DNA from: Ktedonobacter racemifer DSM 44963
GTDB lineage: Bacteria; Chloroflexota; Ktedonobacteria; Ktedonobacterales; Ktedonobacteraceae
Direction: 5' to 3'
Length of the DNA: 64,000 nucleotides
NCBI RefSeq assembly: GCF_000178855.1
Contig: NZ_ADVG01000001.1
Span: forward strand, 2,765,481 to 2,829,480
Positions 9,332 through 17,777 of the stretch are shown piece by piece. The stretch's first letter is position 1, and every line of letters begins with the position of its first letter. The notes under the pieces are model-generated. The model was not told the DNA's origin and ran no database searches. It worked only from the letters and a program-made list of their open reading frames with translations. The translations under genes and the position numbers were made by a program.

Positions 9332-10060
9332 CTATTTGATCTCGCGCACGACCTCAACGCCGTTGAGCCGCATATGATAGAGGAAGAGCAGGTGCATAAA
9401 ATCGCCATTATGCGGGAGAGCGCCAACCTGTTGCGCGGTCTCTACGGACATATCATAGGTCTGCACAGCATTCTCGGGAACAATCACACGTAGGGGGCGA
9501 TTCTGGGCATTGGCGTGTAGCTTCAGGTGCAGGGCCATCTGGTGAATACAAAGATCGGTACAATCGCCAACAATCACGGCCACGCTCAGATCGGGATGCT
9601 CGCTTAGCCAGGCCCCCAATTCGGTGTTGTGGAAGGCATTGATCGAGTTTTTGTGGATGACTGTGTAGAGATCGGCGGCGGGAAGCTCCAGCAGCTCAGG
9701 AATGGTCTCGGCCTCGGTAGTGCCTACCTGGCAGTGTGGGGGAAAGTTCGCGAACTCTGGGGCATCCTCCAGGTGACAATCCTGGGCCAGCACAAAGTTG
9801 CGCACGCCAATGCCAAAGGCCCCCTTGATGGCAGCGGAGACCGCTGGAATAATATTTTTCACGCGTGGACTGGCCAGTGCCCCCTCGTGGCAGAAACCAT
9901 TGATCATATCCACGCTAAAGAGGGTCACACGACCTTTTTGCGCCTCGGTCACAAAATCACCCCAGGCAAGCGAGGGCAGCTCGCGCTCCCAGTTGACAAG
10001 TTCCTGCAGGAAGGGAGTTGCCTGTTCAATAAAGTTCTCGGGAAGAGTTGATTGAGCCAT
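9332..10060 (-). CDS. Isochorismatase-fold cysteine hydrolase, nicotinamidase-like
   Basis: A 242-residue member of the fold that includes nicotinamidase. The catalytic triad is visible: Asp51 in SVDMINGF, Lys137 in HKNSINAF and Cys171 in GDCTDLCI; a QDCHLED segment resembles the QDxH metal motif of nicotinamidases but carries Cys before the His. A nicotinamidase would convert nicotinamide to nicotinate in NAD salvage. The next gene upstream is an NrtR-like Nudix regulator on the same strand, which supports an NAD-related role (inference). RBS AGGAGG is 11 bases before the ATG. Confidence 0.75.
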   Translation of the reverse strand: MAQSTLPENFIEQATPFLQELVNWERELPSLAWGDFVTEAQKGRVTLFSVDMINGFCHEGALASPRVKNIIPAVSAAIKGAFGIGVRNFVLAQDCHLEDAPEFANFPPHCQVGTTEAETIPELLELPAADLYTVIHKNSINAFHNTELGAWLSEHPDLSVAVIVGDCTDLCIHQMALHLKLHANAQNRPLRVIVPENAVQTYDMSVETAQQVGALPHNGDFMHLLFLYHMRLNGVEVVREIK

Positions 10061-10086
10061 GCTCGTCTATGCCTCCTAGTCACCTT

Positions 10087-10153
10087 TTCTCTTGCTGGTG
10101 TCGTGCTTGTGGGCAGCCTGCAGTTGCTCACAAGCACGACACCAGCAAGAGAA
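10087..10153. repeat. 25-bp perfect inverted repeat between two minus-strand genes
   Basis: Arms 10087-10111 and 10129-10153; the 17-base middle can form a second small stem (GCAGC/GTTGC). It follows directly on the stop of the Nudix gene. Probable terminator or processing hairpin between regulator and hydrolase. Confidence 0.7.
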
Positions 10154-10154
10154 C

Positions 10155-10925
10155 TTATAGTTCGTGCTCGGCTGCCGGATTGAAGCGGTACAGGCGGGCA
10201 GGCCGGTGCGTACCCTCCATCTTTTTCGCGCCCGTGTCCTCCAGGATACCAGTCGAGAGGATTTTCTTACGAAAGTTCCGCTTGTCCAGCTTCTTATGCA
10301 GAATGATCTCGTAGACACGTTGCAGTTCACGCAGCGTAAACTGCTCTGACAAGAGGTTAAAGGCAATCGTGGTGTATTCGAGCTTACCACGCAGGCGGTT
10401 AAGCGTGTACTCCAGAATCTGCTGATGGTCGAAGGCCAGCGGCGGTAGGTCATACACCGGAAACCAGTCGACATCTACTGCATCACTCGCGGCCTTGACC
10501 TGGAGACGCTCCGAATCCAGTAGGGCAAAGTATACGACGGTGATGACCCGCGTACGTGGATCGCGCCCAGGCTCGCCAAAGGTATAGAGCTGCTCCAGGT
10601 AGACATTCTCCACCTGCGTCTCTTCTTGTAACTCACGCTTGGCCGCATCCTCCAACGATTCGTCGATATTGACGAAGCCACCAGGAATGGCCCACATGCC
10701 CTCGTACGGCCATGATCGCCGCTTGACAAGCAGTACTTGCAGGTCCTTCTGCCGCAGGCTCATCATGACAACGTCCACGGTGACCGATGGACGCTCATAC
10801 TTGCTGGCATCATATTTATGCGCCTCGGTCTCGCTCGTCGCCACTACCTCCCGCCCCTGAGGCTCATCATGCCCGCTTTCTTGCAGCCCATTACTTGCTG
10901 TACTTTGCTCTTCCATCTGTCTCAC
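10155..10925 (-). CDS. Nudix domain plus winged-helix regulator (NrtR-like)
   Basis: Residues about 45-180 form a Nudix domain with a complete box (GGFVNIDESLEDAAKRELQEE), preceded by a polar, poorly conserved tail. Residues about 185-255 (LSEQFTLRELQRVYEIILHKKLDKRNFRKKI) form the winged-helix DNA-binding part of NrtR-type repressors, whose Nudix domain senses ADP-ribose and NAD-related metabolites. The intact box is notable because many NrtR proteins have lost catalysis. Start is GTG at 10925 or ATG at 10916. Two palindromes just upstream are candidate operators, and the downstream gene is nicotinamidase-like. Confidence 0.8.
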   Translation of the reverse strand: MRQMEEQSTASNGLQESGHDEPQGREVVATSETEAHKYDASKYERPSVTVDVVMMSLRQKDLQVLLVKRRSWPYEGMWAIPGGFVNIDESLEDAAKRELQEETQVENVYLEQLYTFGEPGRDPRTRVITVVYFALLDSERLQVKAASDAVDVDWFPVYDLPPLAFDHQQILEYTLNRLRGKLEYTTIAFNLLSEQFTLRELQRVYEIILHKKLDKRNFRKKILSTGILEDTGAKKMEGTHRPARLYRFNPAAEHEL

Positions 10926-10943
10926 TTCTTACGGTCTTCTGGT

Positions 10944-10960
10944 GTATAATACTGTTATAC
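10944..10960. promoter_or_regulatory. Candidate operator palindrome 1
   Basis: GTATAA-N5-TTATAC, 20 bases upstream of the Nudix regulator start, where a promoter should lie. A fit place for autoregulation. Confidence 0.45.
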
Positions 10961-11040
10961 AAACTCGACACTCAATCTCCTGTTACACCCTCTACACCAA
11001 TGAGCGCTCCCTTCGAGCAGGCAGAAAGTCAGCATATGGC

Positions 11041-11067
11041 CTATTAGTGTAGAATATACACTAATAG
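11041..11067. promoter_or_regulatory. Candidate operator palindrome 2 (27 bp, perfect)
   Basis: CTATTAGTGTA-N5-TACACTAATAG between the divergent Nudix regulator and helicase genes. Perfect 11-bp half-sites with a 5-base spacer are typical of a dimeric repressor site rather than a terminator; no U-tract follows. Confidence 0.55.
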
Positions 11068-11147
11068 TACTGTAAATATGAGCACCTGTCAAGTAGGCAT
11101 AGCTTTTGACCTACACGAGAGGATAAGGACCCCAATAGGTAGCGGCA

Positions 11148-11176
11148 TTGTTCCTCACTCCTCGCTGTGCTATACT
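11148..11176 (+). promoter_or_regulatory. Promoter for the pseudokinase-helicase gene
   Basis: TTGTTC (11148-11153), 17-base spacer, TATACT (11171-11176), about 50 bases before the ATG. Confidence 0.5.
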
Positions 11177-11226
11177 GCACATGCGCACCAAACAGATGTT
11201 CATATTTCGGGGGAAGCGAGGAGATC

Positions 11227-14200
11227 ATGTCCGAAGTCGAGCTGCAACAAATCGGCTCTTATCCCATCACCACCACACTTCATACCGGGCCAACCAGCAC
11301 CACCTACCTGAGTCAGCAGCGCAAAAAGACGCTCCTCATCAAGAAGTTCCATGCTCCTCTCAGCGACACACAGGCACAAGAAGCCTTTCTCGCACGCGCC
11401 AAACAGCTAAAAAAGCTGATCAACCGCAATATTATCAGAACCGTGGACGCAAGCCTGGATGGCGAGCACCCCTACCTGGTCATGAACTACCAGGCGGGGC
11501 AGAACATTCGCGAGCAGTTTGTACCAGGGAAACAATACGCTCCCGATGAAGTACGCCTGGCGATCTCGCGGAGCGCCTCAGCTCTGAACTACGCCCATAC
11601 CCATCATGTCATTCACGGCAATCTGTATCCCGAGACCCTGCTGATGAGCGAGAATAGCGAGATTCTCCTGACCGATTTCGCGCTTCAGCTTCCTACGCCC
11701 GATGCTCCCTTTACACCTGAACCAGGGGCGCTCCTCTATATGGCCCCCGAACACTTGCGAGGTACGCCCGACGATGCCAGCGACCAGTACGCCCTGGCGG
11801 TTATGCTCTACGAATGGCTCTGCGGACGCCGTCCCTATGAGGCAACTGAACGTGATGAACTCCTACGCCAGCAGGAAGAAACCGCTTTCCCTATGCCCAG
11901 CACGCTAAATCCTAAGATTACACCCTATATCGAGCATGTCCTGGTGCGCGCGCTTGAGCGTAAGCCCCGGGAACGCTTTGGCCGTATTCAATCATTGGCT
12001 GATAACTATATCCGCGCCCTGATGCATCAACCGATCCAGGAGGCCACGCCCCTGGCCACCCCCAGATCCATTCCAACGACACCACTACCGACACCAGTCG
12101 CCCCGGAACCCACGCCTGAAGAGCCAGCCCGGACACCACTGCTGGCGAACCCACCAATGCTCCAACCAGTCAACAAGCAGAGCGAGGCACAAAAGCCAGC
12201 CCCCGCAACGTTACGCATCACGCGGCGCAAGCAGAGTGAGGCCGAGGCAACTGCGGAGGTGGCCAGGCCAGCCGCGATTCCCCACTCACTGCCGCTTACG
12301 ACCATGGCCAGTACGCCTGAACCCAGGCAGCCTGACGAGGACGAAGGCGAGAGTTCGGAGACCGCCAGGCTCTATCGCCAGATTACGGCCGATCTCTGCC
12401 AGGGTGGCGTGCTTTCGCGACGCCTACCAGGCTATGAAGAGCGCCCGGCCCAGATCGAGATGGCGCGCACCGTGGCGCGCGCCCTCACACAGAACATTCC
12501 CGCGATCATCGAGGCTGGCACCGGTACGGGTAAGTCTCTGGCCTACCTGGTTCCCGTCGTACGCTCTGGCAAGGTTGCCATCATCAGCACAGCCAATAAG
12601 GCCCTCCAGGAACAGCTCTTCTACAAAGATATTCCCTTTGTCCAGAAGCACATTCAGCCCTTTGAAGCCGCCCTGGTCAAAGGCGTCAATAATTATCTCT
12701 GCATCGACCGCATGGAGACCGAGCGCGTCGGCATGCAGTTTTATACCAAAAACAAGGAGTTTCAGCGCCTGGTCGACATGGTCAATGATCCCGAGTCGAC
12801 CTTTACTGGCGACTTCGAGACGCTGGACTTTCAGCTAGCAGGCGACGTACGGGGGCGTATAGCCACAGATAGCGACCAGTGCGCCTGGAGCAAGTGTACT
12901 TATTTCTCAGACTGCTATGTGCGCCAGATGCGCGAGCGCGCCGAGCGAGCACAGGTCATCGTCGTCAATCATACGCTCCTGCTGCTGGACGCAGCCATGG
13001 GCGGCTTCTTGCTGCCAGAACGCGATGTGATCATCCTGGACGAGGCCCACCATCTTGAAGAGGAGGCCACGCGCTCCTTTACGATTACCATCAGTCCGGG
13101 GCAGGTACAGACCCTGCTGGCCCAGCGTATGCTCAAAGATCATAGCCAGGTCAGCCTGCAAGATGATGCCTTCCGCGCCGCGCAGAATATGTGGATGCGC
13201 CTGGAACAGGTCGCCGATCCCGGCTATAAAGGGCGTATGAACTTAGAGCAACCGCTGGAAGAGGGCCTGCGCCTGGCCTCTGCCCTCTCAGACCTGGCGG
13301 ACTCTCTGCGCAAACAGCGCCCCAAGGACCTGCCAGAGAAAGAGGGGCAGCTCTATGACAAGCTGCTCAAGCGGGTTCAAAACCTCTCCGAGAACGTGCG
13401 CACCGTCTTCTCGGTCGCGGAGACCGACAAATTTGTCTACTACGTTGACCGAGTAGAGGGGGGACGTGGAGGCGCACTCCTCCAGGCCTCGGCCTCGCCC
13501 CTGGACGTCACCAGTTGGCTCAAGGAGCGCCTCTTCAATAAGTGCAACGTTATCTGCACCTCGGCAACCCTGGCGACCGTCAATCCGACGGCCTCCAGTC
13601 CCGAGGAACGCGCGGCAAACTTCCACTATTTCCGTCGCCGCGTTGGCCTGGAGCCGGAGGAGCGTCCTGAGGTCCAGGAGAACATCCTGCCCCTGGCCTT
13701 TGACTACGAGAGCAATTCCTTGCTCTACCTGCCGCGCCACCTGCCCGCGCCCGCCTTTGGTGACGGAGTGGAAGACTATCAGCTTGCCATCGCGCGCGAG
13801 ATGTATTCCCTGGTCAGGCTCTCGCAGGGGCGCGCCTTCCTGCTCTTCTCTAGCAAGCGCATGCTCGACTTCGCCTACAACATCATGGAAGAGCACCTGC
13901 TCAACCTCAATCTCCCCTGCCTCAAACAGGGCGAGATGACGCGCATGGAACTCACGCGGCGCTTCCGCGAGGAGAAAGGCTCGGTCCTCTTCGGCCTAAA
14001 AAGCTTCTGGGAGGGCGTGGATATCGCGGGCGACGCCCTCTCCCTTGTCGTCATCGACAAGCTCCCCTTTGATCCACCCGACGACCCGGTCCACGAGGCC
14101 CGCGTCGCTCAGATGAAAGCCCGGGGCGAGAACTGGTTTGGGACCTATGTCCTGCCACAGGCCGTCCTGCGCCTCAAGCAGGGCATTGGCCGCCTGCTAC

Positions 14201-14358
14201 GCACGCGTAGCGACACGGGCGTCATGGCCATCCTGGATACGCGTCTGCATACCAAGGGCTATGGCAAACTCGTGCTCAACGCGCTGCCACCCGCACAGCG
14301 CTCATCCAACCTGCGCGACGTCCAGAGCTTCTTTAAAGAGAAGGCGCCAGTGGGATAG
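11227..14358 (+). CDS. Pseudokinase-DinG/XPD helicase fusion
   Basis: A 1043-residue protein starting at ATG 11227 (GAGGAG upstream). Residues 8-225 have a Ser/Thr kinase fold: Lys39 of strand 3 (LLIKKF), APE (MAPEH 172-176) and the SDQYALAVMLYEWLCG helix. The glycine loop is lost, HRDxKPxN reads HGNLYPET (catalytic Asp is Asn132, Lys is Tyr134) and DFG is DFA, so it is probably a pseudokinase. A Pro/Thr-rich linker spans about 225-385. Residues 385-1040 are a superfamily 2 helicase: Walker A EAGTGTGKS (near 428), four Cys (about 491, 550, 556, 563) for a 4Fe-4S cluster, DEAHH (near 604), and FWEGVDIAG and QGIGRLLRT near the end. DinG unwinds D-loops and R-loops in repair. Confidence 0.85.
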   Translation: MSEVELQQIGSYPITTTLHTGPTSTTYLSQQRKKTLLIKKFHAPLSDTQAQEAFLARAKQLKKLINRNIIRTVDASLDGEHPYLVMNYQAGQNIREQFVPGKQYAPDEVRLAISRSASALNYAHTHHVIHGNLYPETLLMSENSEILLTDFALQLPTPDAPFTPEPGALLYMAPEHLRGTPDDASDQYALAVMLYEWLCGRRPYEATERDELLRQQEETAFPMPSTLNPKITPYIEHVLVRALERKPRERFGRIQSLADNYIRALMHQPIQEATPLATPRSIPTTPLPTPVAPEPTPEEPARTPLLANPPMLQPVNKQSEAQKPAPATLRITRRKQSEAEATAEVARPAAIPHSLPLTTMASTPEPRQPDEDEGESSETARLYRQITADLCQGGVLSRRLPGYEERPAQIEMARTVARALTQNIPAIIEAGTGTGKSLAYLVPVVRSGKVAIISTANKALQEQLFYKDIPFVQKHIQPFEAALVKGVNNYLCIDRMETERVGMQFYTKNKEFQRLVDMVNDPESTFTGDFETLDFQLAGDVRGRIATDSDQCAWSKCTYFSDCYVRQMRERAERAQVIVVNHTLLLLDAAMGGFLLPERDVIILDEAHHLEEEATRSFTITISPGQVQTLLAQRMLKDHSQVSLQDDAFRAAQNMWMRLEQVADPGYKGRMNLEQPLEEGLRLASALSDLADSLRKQRPKDLPEKEGQLYDKLLKRVQNLSENVRTVFSVAETDKFVYYVDRVEGGRGGALLQASASPLDVTSWLKERLFNKCNVICTSATLATVNPTASSPEERAANFHYFRRRVGLEPEERPEVQENILPLAFDYESNSLLYLPRHLPAPAFGDGVEDYQLAIAREMYSLVRLSQGRAFLLFSSKRMLDFAYNIMEEHLLNLNLPCLKQGEMTRMELTRRFREEKGSVLFGLKSFWEGVDIAGDALSLVVIDKLPFDPPDDPVHEARVAQMKARGENWFGTYVLPQAVLRLKQGIGRLLRTRSDTGVMAILDTRLHTKGYGKLVLNALPPAQRSSNLRDVQSFFKEKAPVG

Positions 14359-14379
14359 AGTGCTCCTCCCTGGCGCCTT
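14341..14379 (+). terminator. Hairpin overlapping the helicase stop
   Basis: Arms AAGGCGCCAG (14341-14350) and CTGGCGCCTT (14370-14379) span the stop codon at 14356. Only a weak T-rich tail (CTCCTTCTG) follows. Confidence 0.55.
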
Positions 14380-14549
14380 CTCCTTCTGACATGCAATAAA
14401 GCTTATCAATTGATAGATATGCATCACCATAAGCTCAAACGCCCCTAAAATACCAACGGTAGACAAAGCCCCCGCGAACAACTACAATAGAAAGTGCATT
14501 CCGACACGCGACACGTTGTTTTATTCTGATGGTACAGGGGAGTTCGCGC

Positions 14550-15908
14550 ATGAGCAAAATTAAGATGCGATGCATCACCTGCGGCAAGTGGTTTCAGTCG
14601 GCAAATGCTAAAGAAGTAACTTGCCCCGATTGCACGCAGAAGGTCAGGAAAGAAAAATTAGCGGCGAAAAATGCACCGCCCGCACCAGCTAACAGACCTG
14701 TTGGCCCAGGTACAACACGTCAGACACCACCACCACCCAAACCGAAAGCTAAGCCTGAGCAAAGTGGTACCAGTCATTGGTTTGATGCCCTGGATGATAT
14801 TAAGGTCGCAGAGCCCGACCAGCCAGCACGCCCCAAACCACAGCTACCCTCTGGACCACGCGAGACACAACATACACAACAGCCAAATAGCTTTAACGCA
14901 CCACCATCGCCCCCATCTGCTCCTGGAGCGCATCCGCAAGAGCACGGGCCAGACGAGGCACATCACGGCGAGCGTGGATATGGCCAGCGTGGACCGGGCG
15001 GCTATCGTGAAGGTGGTCCGCGCGAGGGTGGATACAGCCGTGGTCCCGGTGGCTACCGCGAAGGCGGGTACAATCGTGGCCCAGGCGGGTATCGCGAAGG
15101 GTATCAAGGTGGCGGTCCGCGCGAAGGCGGGTATAATCGTGGCCCCGGTGGTTATCGCCAGGGCGGCGATCAGAGCCAGCCAGGCCCCTATGGCCAGCGC
15201 CTACGTCCTCCCTATGACAACGGCGCGGGACGTGGTCCCCGACCCGAGCGACCAGGACAAGGCCGCCCCATGCCCAATCGCCCTCCCAGAGGCAAGCCTG
15301 GACGCCCCGCAACGGCAATTGCTAAGCCCAAACGCGAAAAGATTCCACCGCCTCAGCCCTTTGAGCCTTCGACCGAACAAGTGGAGAAGGTTGAGCAGCG
15401 CTATCTAGAGCTCGCGAAGCCCTCGGAATATGATGGTATCCGCACCCAGATCGCCACCGAGGTAGGTATCCCCAAAAAAACGGTCAAGAAAATTATAAAG
15501 GACCTGCGCGACCGGCAGCATATGCCGAGCTGGTGGGAGGTACAGACCTATAAAGGGAGCAATGAAGAGCTGGAACGCATCAAAGAGGCCTACCTGCCGC
15601 TGCTCCCCATTCCCCCCGTTGGCGTCCATAAAATCCTTGCGGAGAAGCTCTCGGCCAAGCCAGGCGTCGTGTACCAGGCCATTAAAGCCATTCGCCTGGA
15701 GATGAACCTGCCGCAGTATAACGATCCCTCGCTACATGGCGACTTTAACGCGAGTCACCATCAGCCAGCTAATGGGCAACAAAAGACAGGCGCAGACCAG
15801 CAGCCAGAGGGCACCACACCAGTTTCCACTCCCTCCGAGGAGGAGAAGCCAGCCGTCTCGGCGGAAGCTCCAGTCCCAACAGAGGCCCACGAACAGACGA
15901 CAAACTAA
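14550..15908 (+). CDS. Zinc-ribbon, Gly-rich repeat protein with duplicated C-terminal domain
   Basis: Start ATG at 14550 with GGGGAG seven bases upstream gives 452 residues. N-terminus: CITCGKWFQ...CPDC zinc ribbon. Middle (about 130-235): low-complexity Gly/Arg/Tyr repeats built on GPGGYREGGY-type units, like RNA-binding RGG segments. C-terminus (about 270-400): two related helical blocks, each pairing a YLELAKPSEYDGI / YLPLLPIPPVGVH element with a helix-turn-helix-like stretch (GIPKKTVKKIIKDL and SAKPGVVYQAIKAI). An Asn/Gln/Pro/Glu-rich tail follows. Combination of ribbon, RGG-like repeats and twin HTH suggests a nucleic-acid-binding protein; no named family recognised. Confidence 0.72.
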   Translation: MSKIKMRCITCGKWFQSANAKEVTCPDCTQKVRKEKLAAKNAPPAPANRPVGPGTTRQTPPPPKPKAKPEQSGTSHWFDALDDIKVAEPDQPARPKPQLPSGPRETQHTQQPNSFNAPPSPPSAPGAHPQEHGPDEAHHGERGYGQRGPGGYREGGPREGGYSRGPGGYREGGYNRGPGGYREGYQGGGPREGGYNRGPGGYRQGGDQSQPGPYGQRLRPPYDNGAGRGPRPERPGQGRPMPNRPPRGKPGRPATAIAKPKREKIPPPQPFEPSTEQVEKVEQRYLELAKPSEYDGIRTQIATEVGIPKKTVKKIIKDLRDRQHMPSWWEVQTYKGSNEELERIKEAYLPLLPIPPVGVHKILAEKLSAKPGVVYQAIKAIRLEMNLPQYNDPSLHGDFNASHHQPANGQQKTGADQQPEGTTPVSTPSEEEKPAVSAEAPVPTEAHEQTTN

Positions 15909-16066
15909 CCAGCAACCAGAGTTATTCTGTGCGCGACTACCGCGAACGCGGTCCCGAGAGGGGGAAGCCAGCAGGCAACTCCCTCTCGCTTGCTACAAGC
16001 GTGCCACGGGTAGCCTATAGCGCGTATACTCATAGAGAATAGTACTGTCTAGTGGTCTATTATATA

Positions 16067-16166
16067 TAGACGCGTGCGCTTGCCCCCAAATGGGGGTTAG
16101 CAGCGTCGTGCCACTAGGTAGATGCGTGCCTTGTGCCCTTGAGGGTATTCAGCAGCGTCGTGCCAC
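16067..16166 (+). repeat. Tandem repeat, two units at 52-bp spacing
   Basis: Units 16067-16114 and 16119-16166 share starts (TAGAYGCGTGC) and 16-base ends (AGCAGCGTCGTGCCAC). Their centres differ but each is a mini-palindrome (CCCCCAAATGGGGG; CCCTTGAGGG). The first is close to the mini-palindrome modules of the MITE-like repeats. Confidence 0.7.
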
Positions 16167-16455
16167 GTTGAAAGGTTGATAAGCTTGGTCAGGTACCCCA
16201 TGCCTAAAGGCATGAGCTTGTGAAAGCAAGCTCGGACCTGTCCAGGCTTAGCCATGGGCCTTCTGCGCGAGGCAGGAGGTTATCAGGCTACGATAGAGGA
16301 GAAGTGTTAAAGTTCCTACCTACAGGTGCGTGCCAGCCGGTAGCTCTAGAATCTCTGGGTTAAACAGCAAAGCGGGGTCTATGCAGTGCTCAGGGAAAAG
16401 TACCGCCCTCTATCATTGTCGAGGCAAACATTACCTACGAAAGTAGAGGCTCAAC
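16167..16455 (+). ncRNA. Probable IscB omega RNA (HEARO-type)
   Basis: The non-coding stretch directly before iscB. AAGCTTGGTCAGGT (16181-16194) pairs with ACCTGTCCAGGCTT (16236-16249), 13 of 14 positions counting one G-U, and encloses two hairpins: CATGCC-TAAA-GGCATG (16199-16214) and GAGCTTG...CAAGCTC (16214-16233). IscB proteins are guided by an RNA encoded just upstream of their ORF, with the guide at its 5' end, so the guide should lie within or just before the 16150-16180 segment. Exact ends are not determinable by eye. Confidence 0.6.
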
Positions 16456-17745
16456 GTGAGCAATGTTTTTGTGATTGATAGTGACTATAAACCTTTAAAT
16501 CCGGTGCATCCAGGACACGCGAGGCGCTTGCTCAGGCAAGGGAAAGCAGCCGTCTTTAGACGTTATCCGTTTACCATTGTGCTCAAACGGGTGGTAGAAC
16601 AGCCAGAGGTACAACCCTTGCGCCTCAAACTCGATCCAGGCAGTAAAACGACGGGAATTGCCCTGGTGAACGACACTAACGGTCACATTGTGTTCGCGGC
16701 TGAACTCTCACATCGAGGGCATGCCATTAAAGATAGTCTTGATAGTCGTCGTGCAAGTCGCCAGGGGCGTAGGCAGCGTAAAACACGCTACCGCAAGCCG
16801 CGATTTGACAATCGACGCAGGAAGAAGGGATGGTTGCCACCATCGTTAGAAAGTCGCCTTGCCAACATTCTGACGTGGGTAGCTCGCCTGTGTCGATATG
16901 CTCCCATTGCCGCTCTCAGTCAGGAGCTTGTGAAGTTTGATATGCAATTGATGGAGAATCCCGACATTGCAGGCGTGCAATATCAACAAGGAACCTTGCA
17001 AGGCTATGAGGTCAGGGAATACTTGCTGGAAAAATGGGAACGCACGTGTGCCTATTGTGGCAAACAAGATGTTCCGCTTCAGGTAGAGCATATCCATCCA
17101 CGTGCCCGTAGTGGAACAAACAGGATAAGCAATCTTACCTTGGCTTGCCAAGCATGCAATACTGCCAAAGGCACTCAGGAGATCGAAGTCTTCTTGCAAA
17201 AGAAACCTGACGTGCTCAAGCGTCTTCTCGCTCAGGTCAAAAAGCCACTCAAGGATGCCAGCACTGTCAATAGCACACGATGTGCTTTGCTCGAACGGCT
17301 GAAAGCTCTCGGCTTGCCTGTCGAGTGTGGGAGCGGTGGATTGACGAAGTGGAATCGTACCACGCGAGGACTCCCCAAAACCCACTGGCTCGATGCAGCT
17401 TGCGTAGGCAAGAGCACGCCTGATGTGCTTGTGCAGAAGGGAGTCATCCCACTGCGAATCAAAGCGACAGGGCATGGGAGGAGGCAAATGTGTGTGCCTG
17501 ACAAGTATGGATTCCCCAAGCAGCACAAAGAGCGCAAAAAGAAATTTCTTGGGTATCAAACGGGTGATATGGTCAAAGCCATAACGCCCAAAGGACCATT
17601 TGAAGGACGGATAGCCATTCGTCATCGGCCTTCATTCCGACTGGAGAAGGTCGATATTCACCCCAAATATATGCGTTGTGTGCAACGATCCGATGGCTAT
17701 GAGTATACACAGAAAGGAGTGCGCCATGCTCCTCCCCATGGCTAA
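16456..17745 (+). CDS. iscB: IscB RNA-guided HNH/RuvC nuclease
   Basis: A 429-residue IscB, the transposon-encoded relative of Cas9. Order of parts: N-terminal PLMP-type domain (VFVIDSDYKPLNPVHPGHAR), RuvC-I with Asp60 (KLDPGSKTTG), Arg-rich bridge helix (about 95-125), RuvC-II with Glu157 (SQELVKFD), HNH with CAYCG, EHIHPRARSG (His212) and CQACN, RuvC-III with His310/Asp313 (HWLDAA), and a C-terminal target-adjacent-motif-binding region. All catalytic residues are intact. Start is GTG at 16456, directly after the structured RNA. Stop TAA lies inside the right-end hairpin. Expected to cut double-stranded DNA matching the omega RNA guide. Confidence 0.93.
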   Translation: MSNVFVIDSDYKPLNPVHPGHARRLLRQGKAAVFRRYPFTIVLKRVVEQPEVQPLRLKLDPGSKTTGIALVNDTNGHIVFAAELSHRGHAIKDSLDSRRASRQGRRQRKTRYRKPRFDNRRRKKGWLPPSLESRLANILTWVARLCRYAPIAALSQELVKFDMQLMENPDIAGVQYQQGTLQGYEVREYLLEKWERTCAYCGKQDVPLQVEHIHPRARSGTNRISNLTLACQACNTAKGTQEIEVFLQKKPDVLKRLLAQVKKPLKDASTVNSTRCALLERLKALGLPVECGSGGLTKWNRTTRGLPKTHWLDAACVGKSTPDVLVQKGVIPLRIKATGHGRRQMCVPDKYGFPKQHKERKKKFLGYQTGDMVKAITPKGPFEGRIAIRHRPSFRLEKVDIHPKYMRCVQRSDGYEYTQKGVRHAPPHG

Positions 17746-17768
17746 AGCCAGGGGCCCCCGCATGGCGC
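17721..17768 (+). repeat. Right-end hairpin of the IscB element
   Basis: GCGCCATGC (17721-17729) pairs with GCATGGCGC (17760-17768), with an inner CCATGGCTAAAGCCAGGGG-like imperfect stem. Subterminal imperfect hairpins are the recognition sites of IS200/IS605 ends. Confidence 0.65.
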
Positions 17769-17777
17769 AATTTTTAG

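Larger units (their letters stand above)
16167..17768 (+). mobile_element. IscB-type IS200/IS605-like element without TnpA
   Basis: Comprises the structured RNA, iscB and a right-end hairpin (17721-17768). No Y1 transposase TnpA is present, so movement would need one in trans. The left boundary is uncertain (somewhere about 16150-16180). The element ends about 10 bases before the start codon of the HIT gene. Confidence 0.6.
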
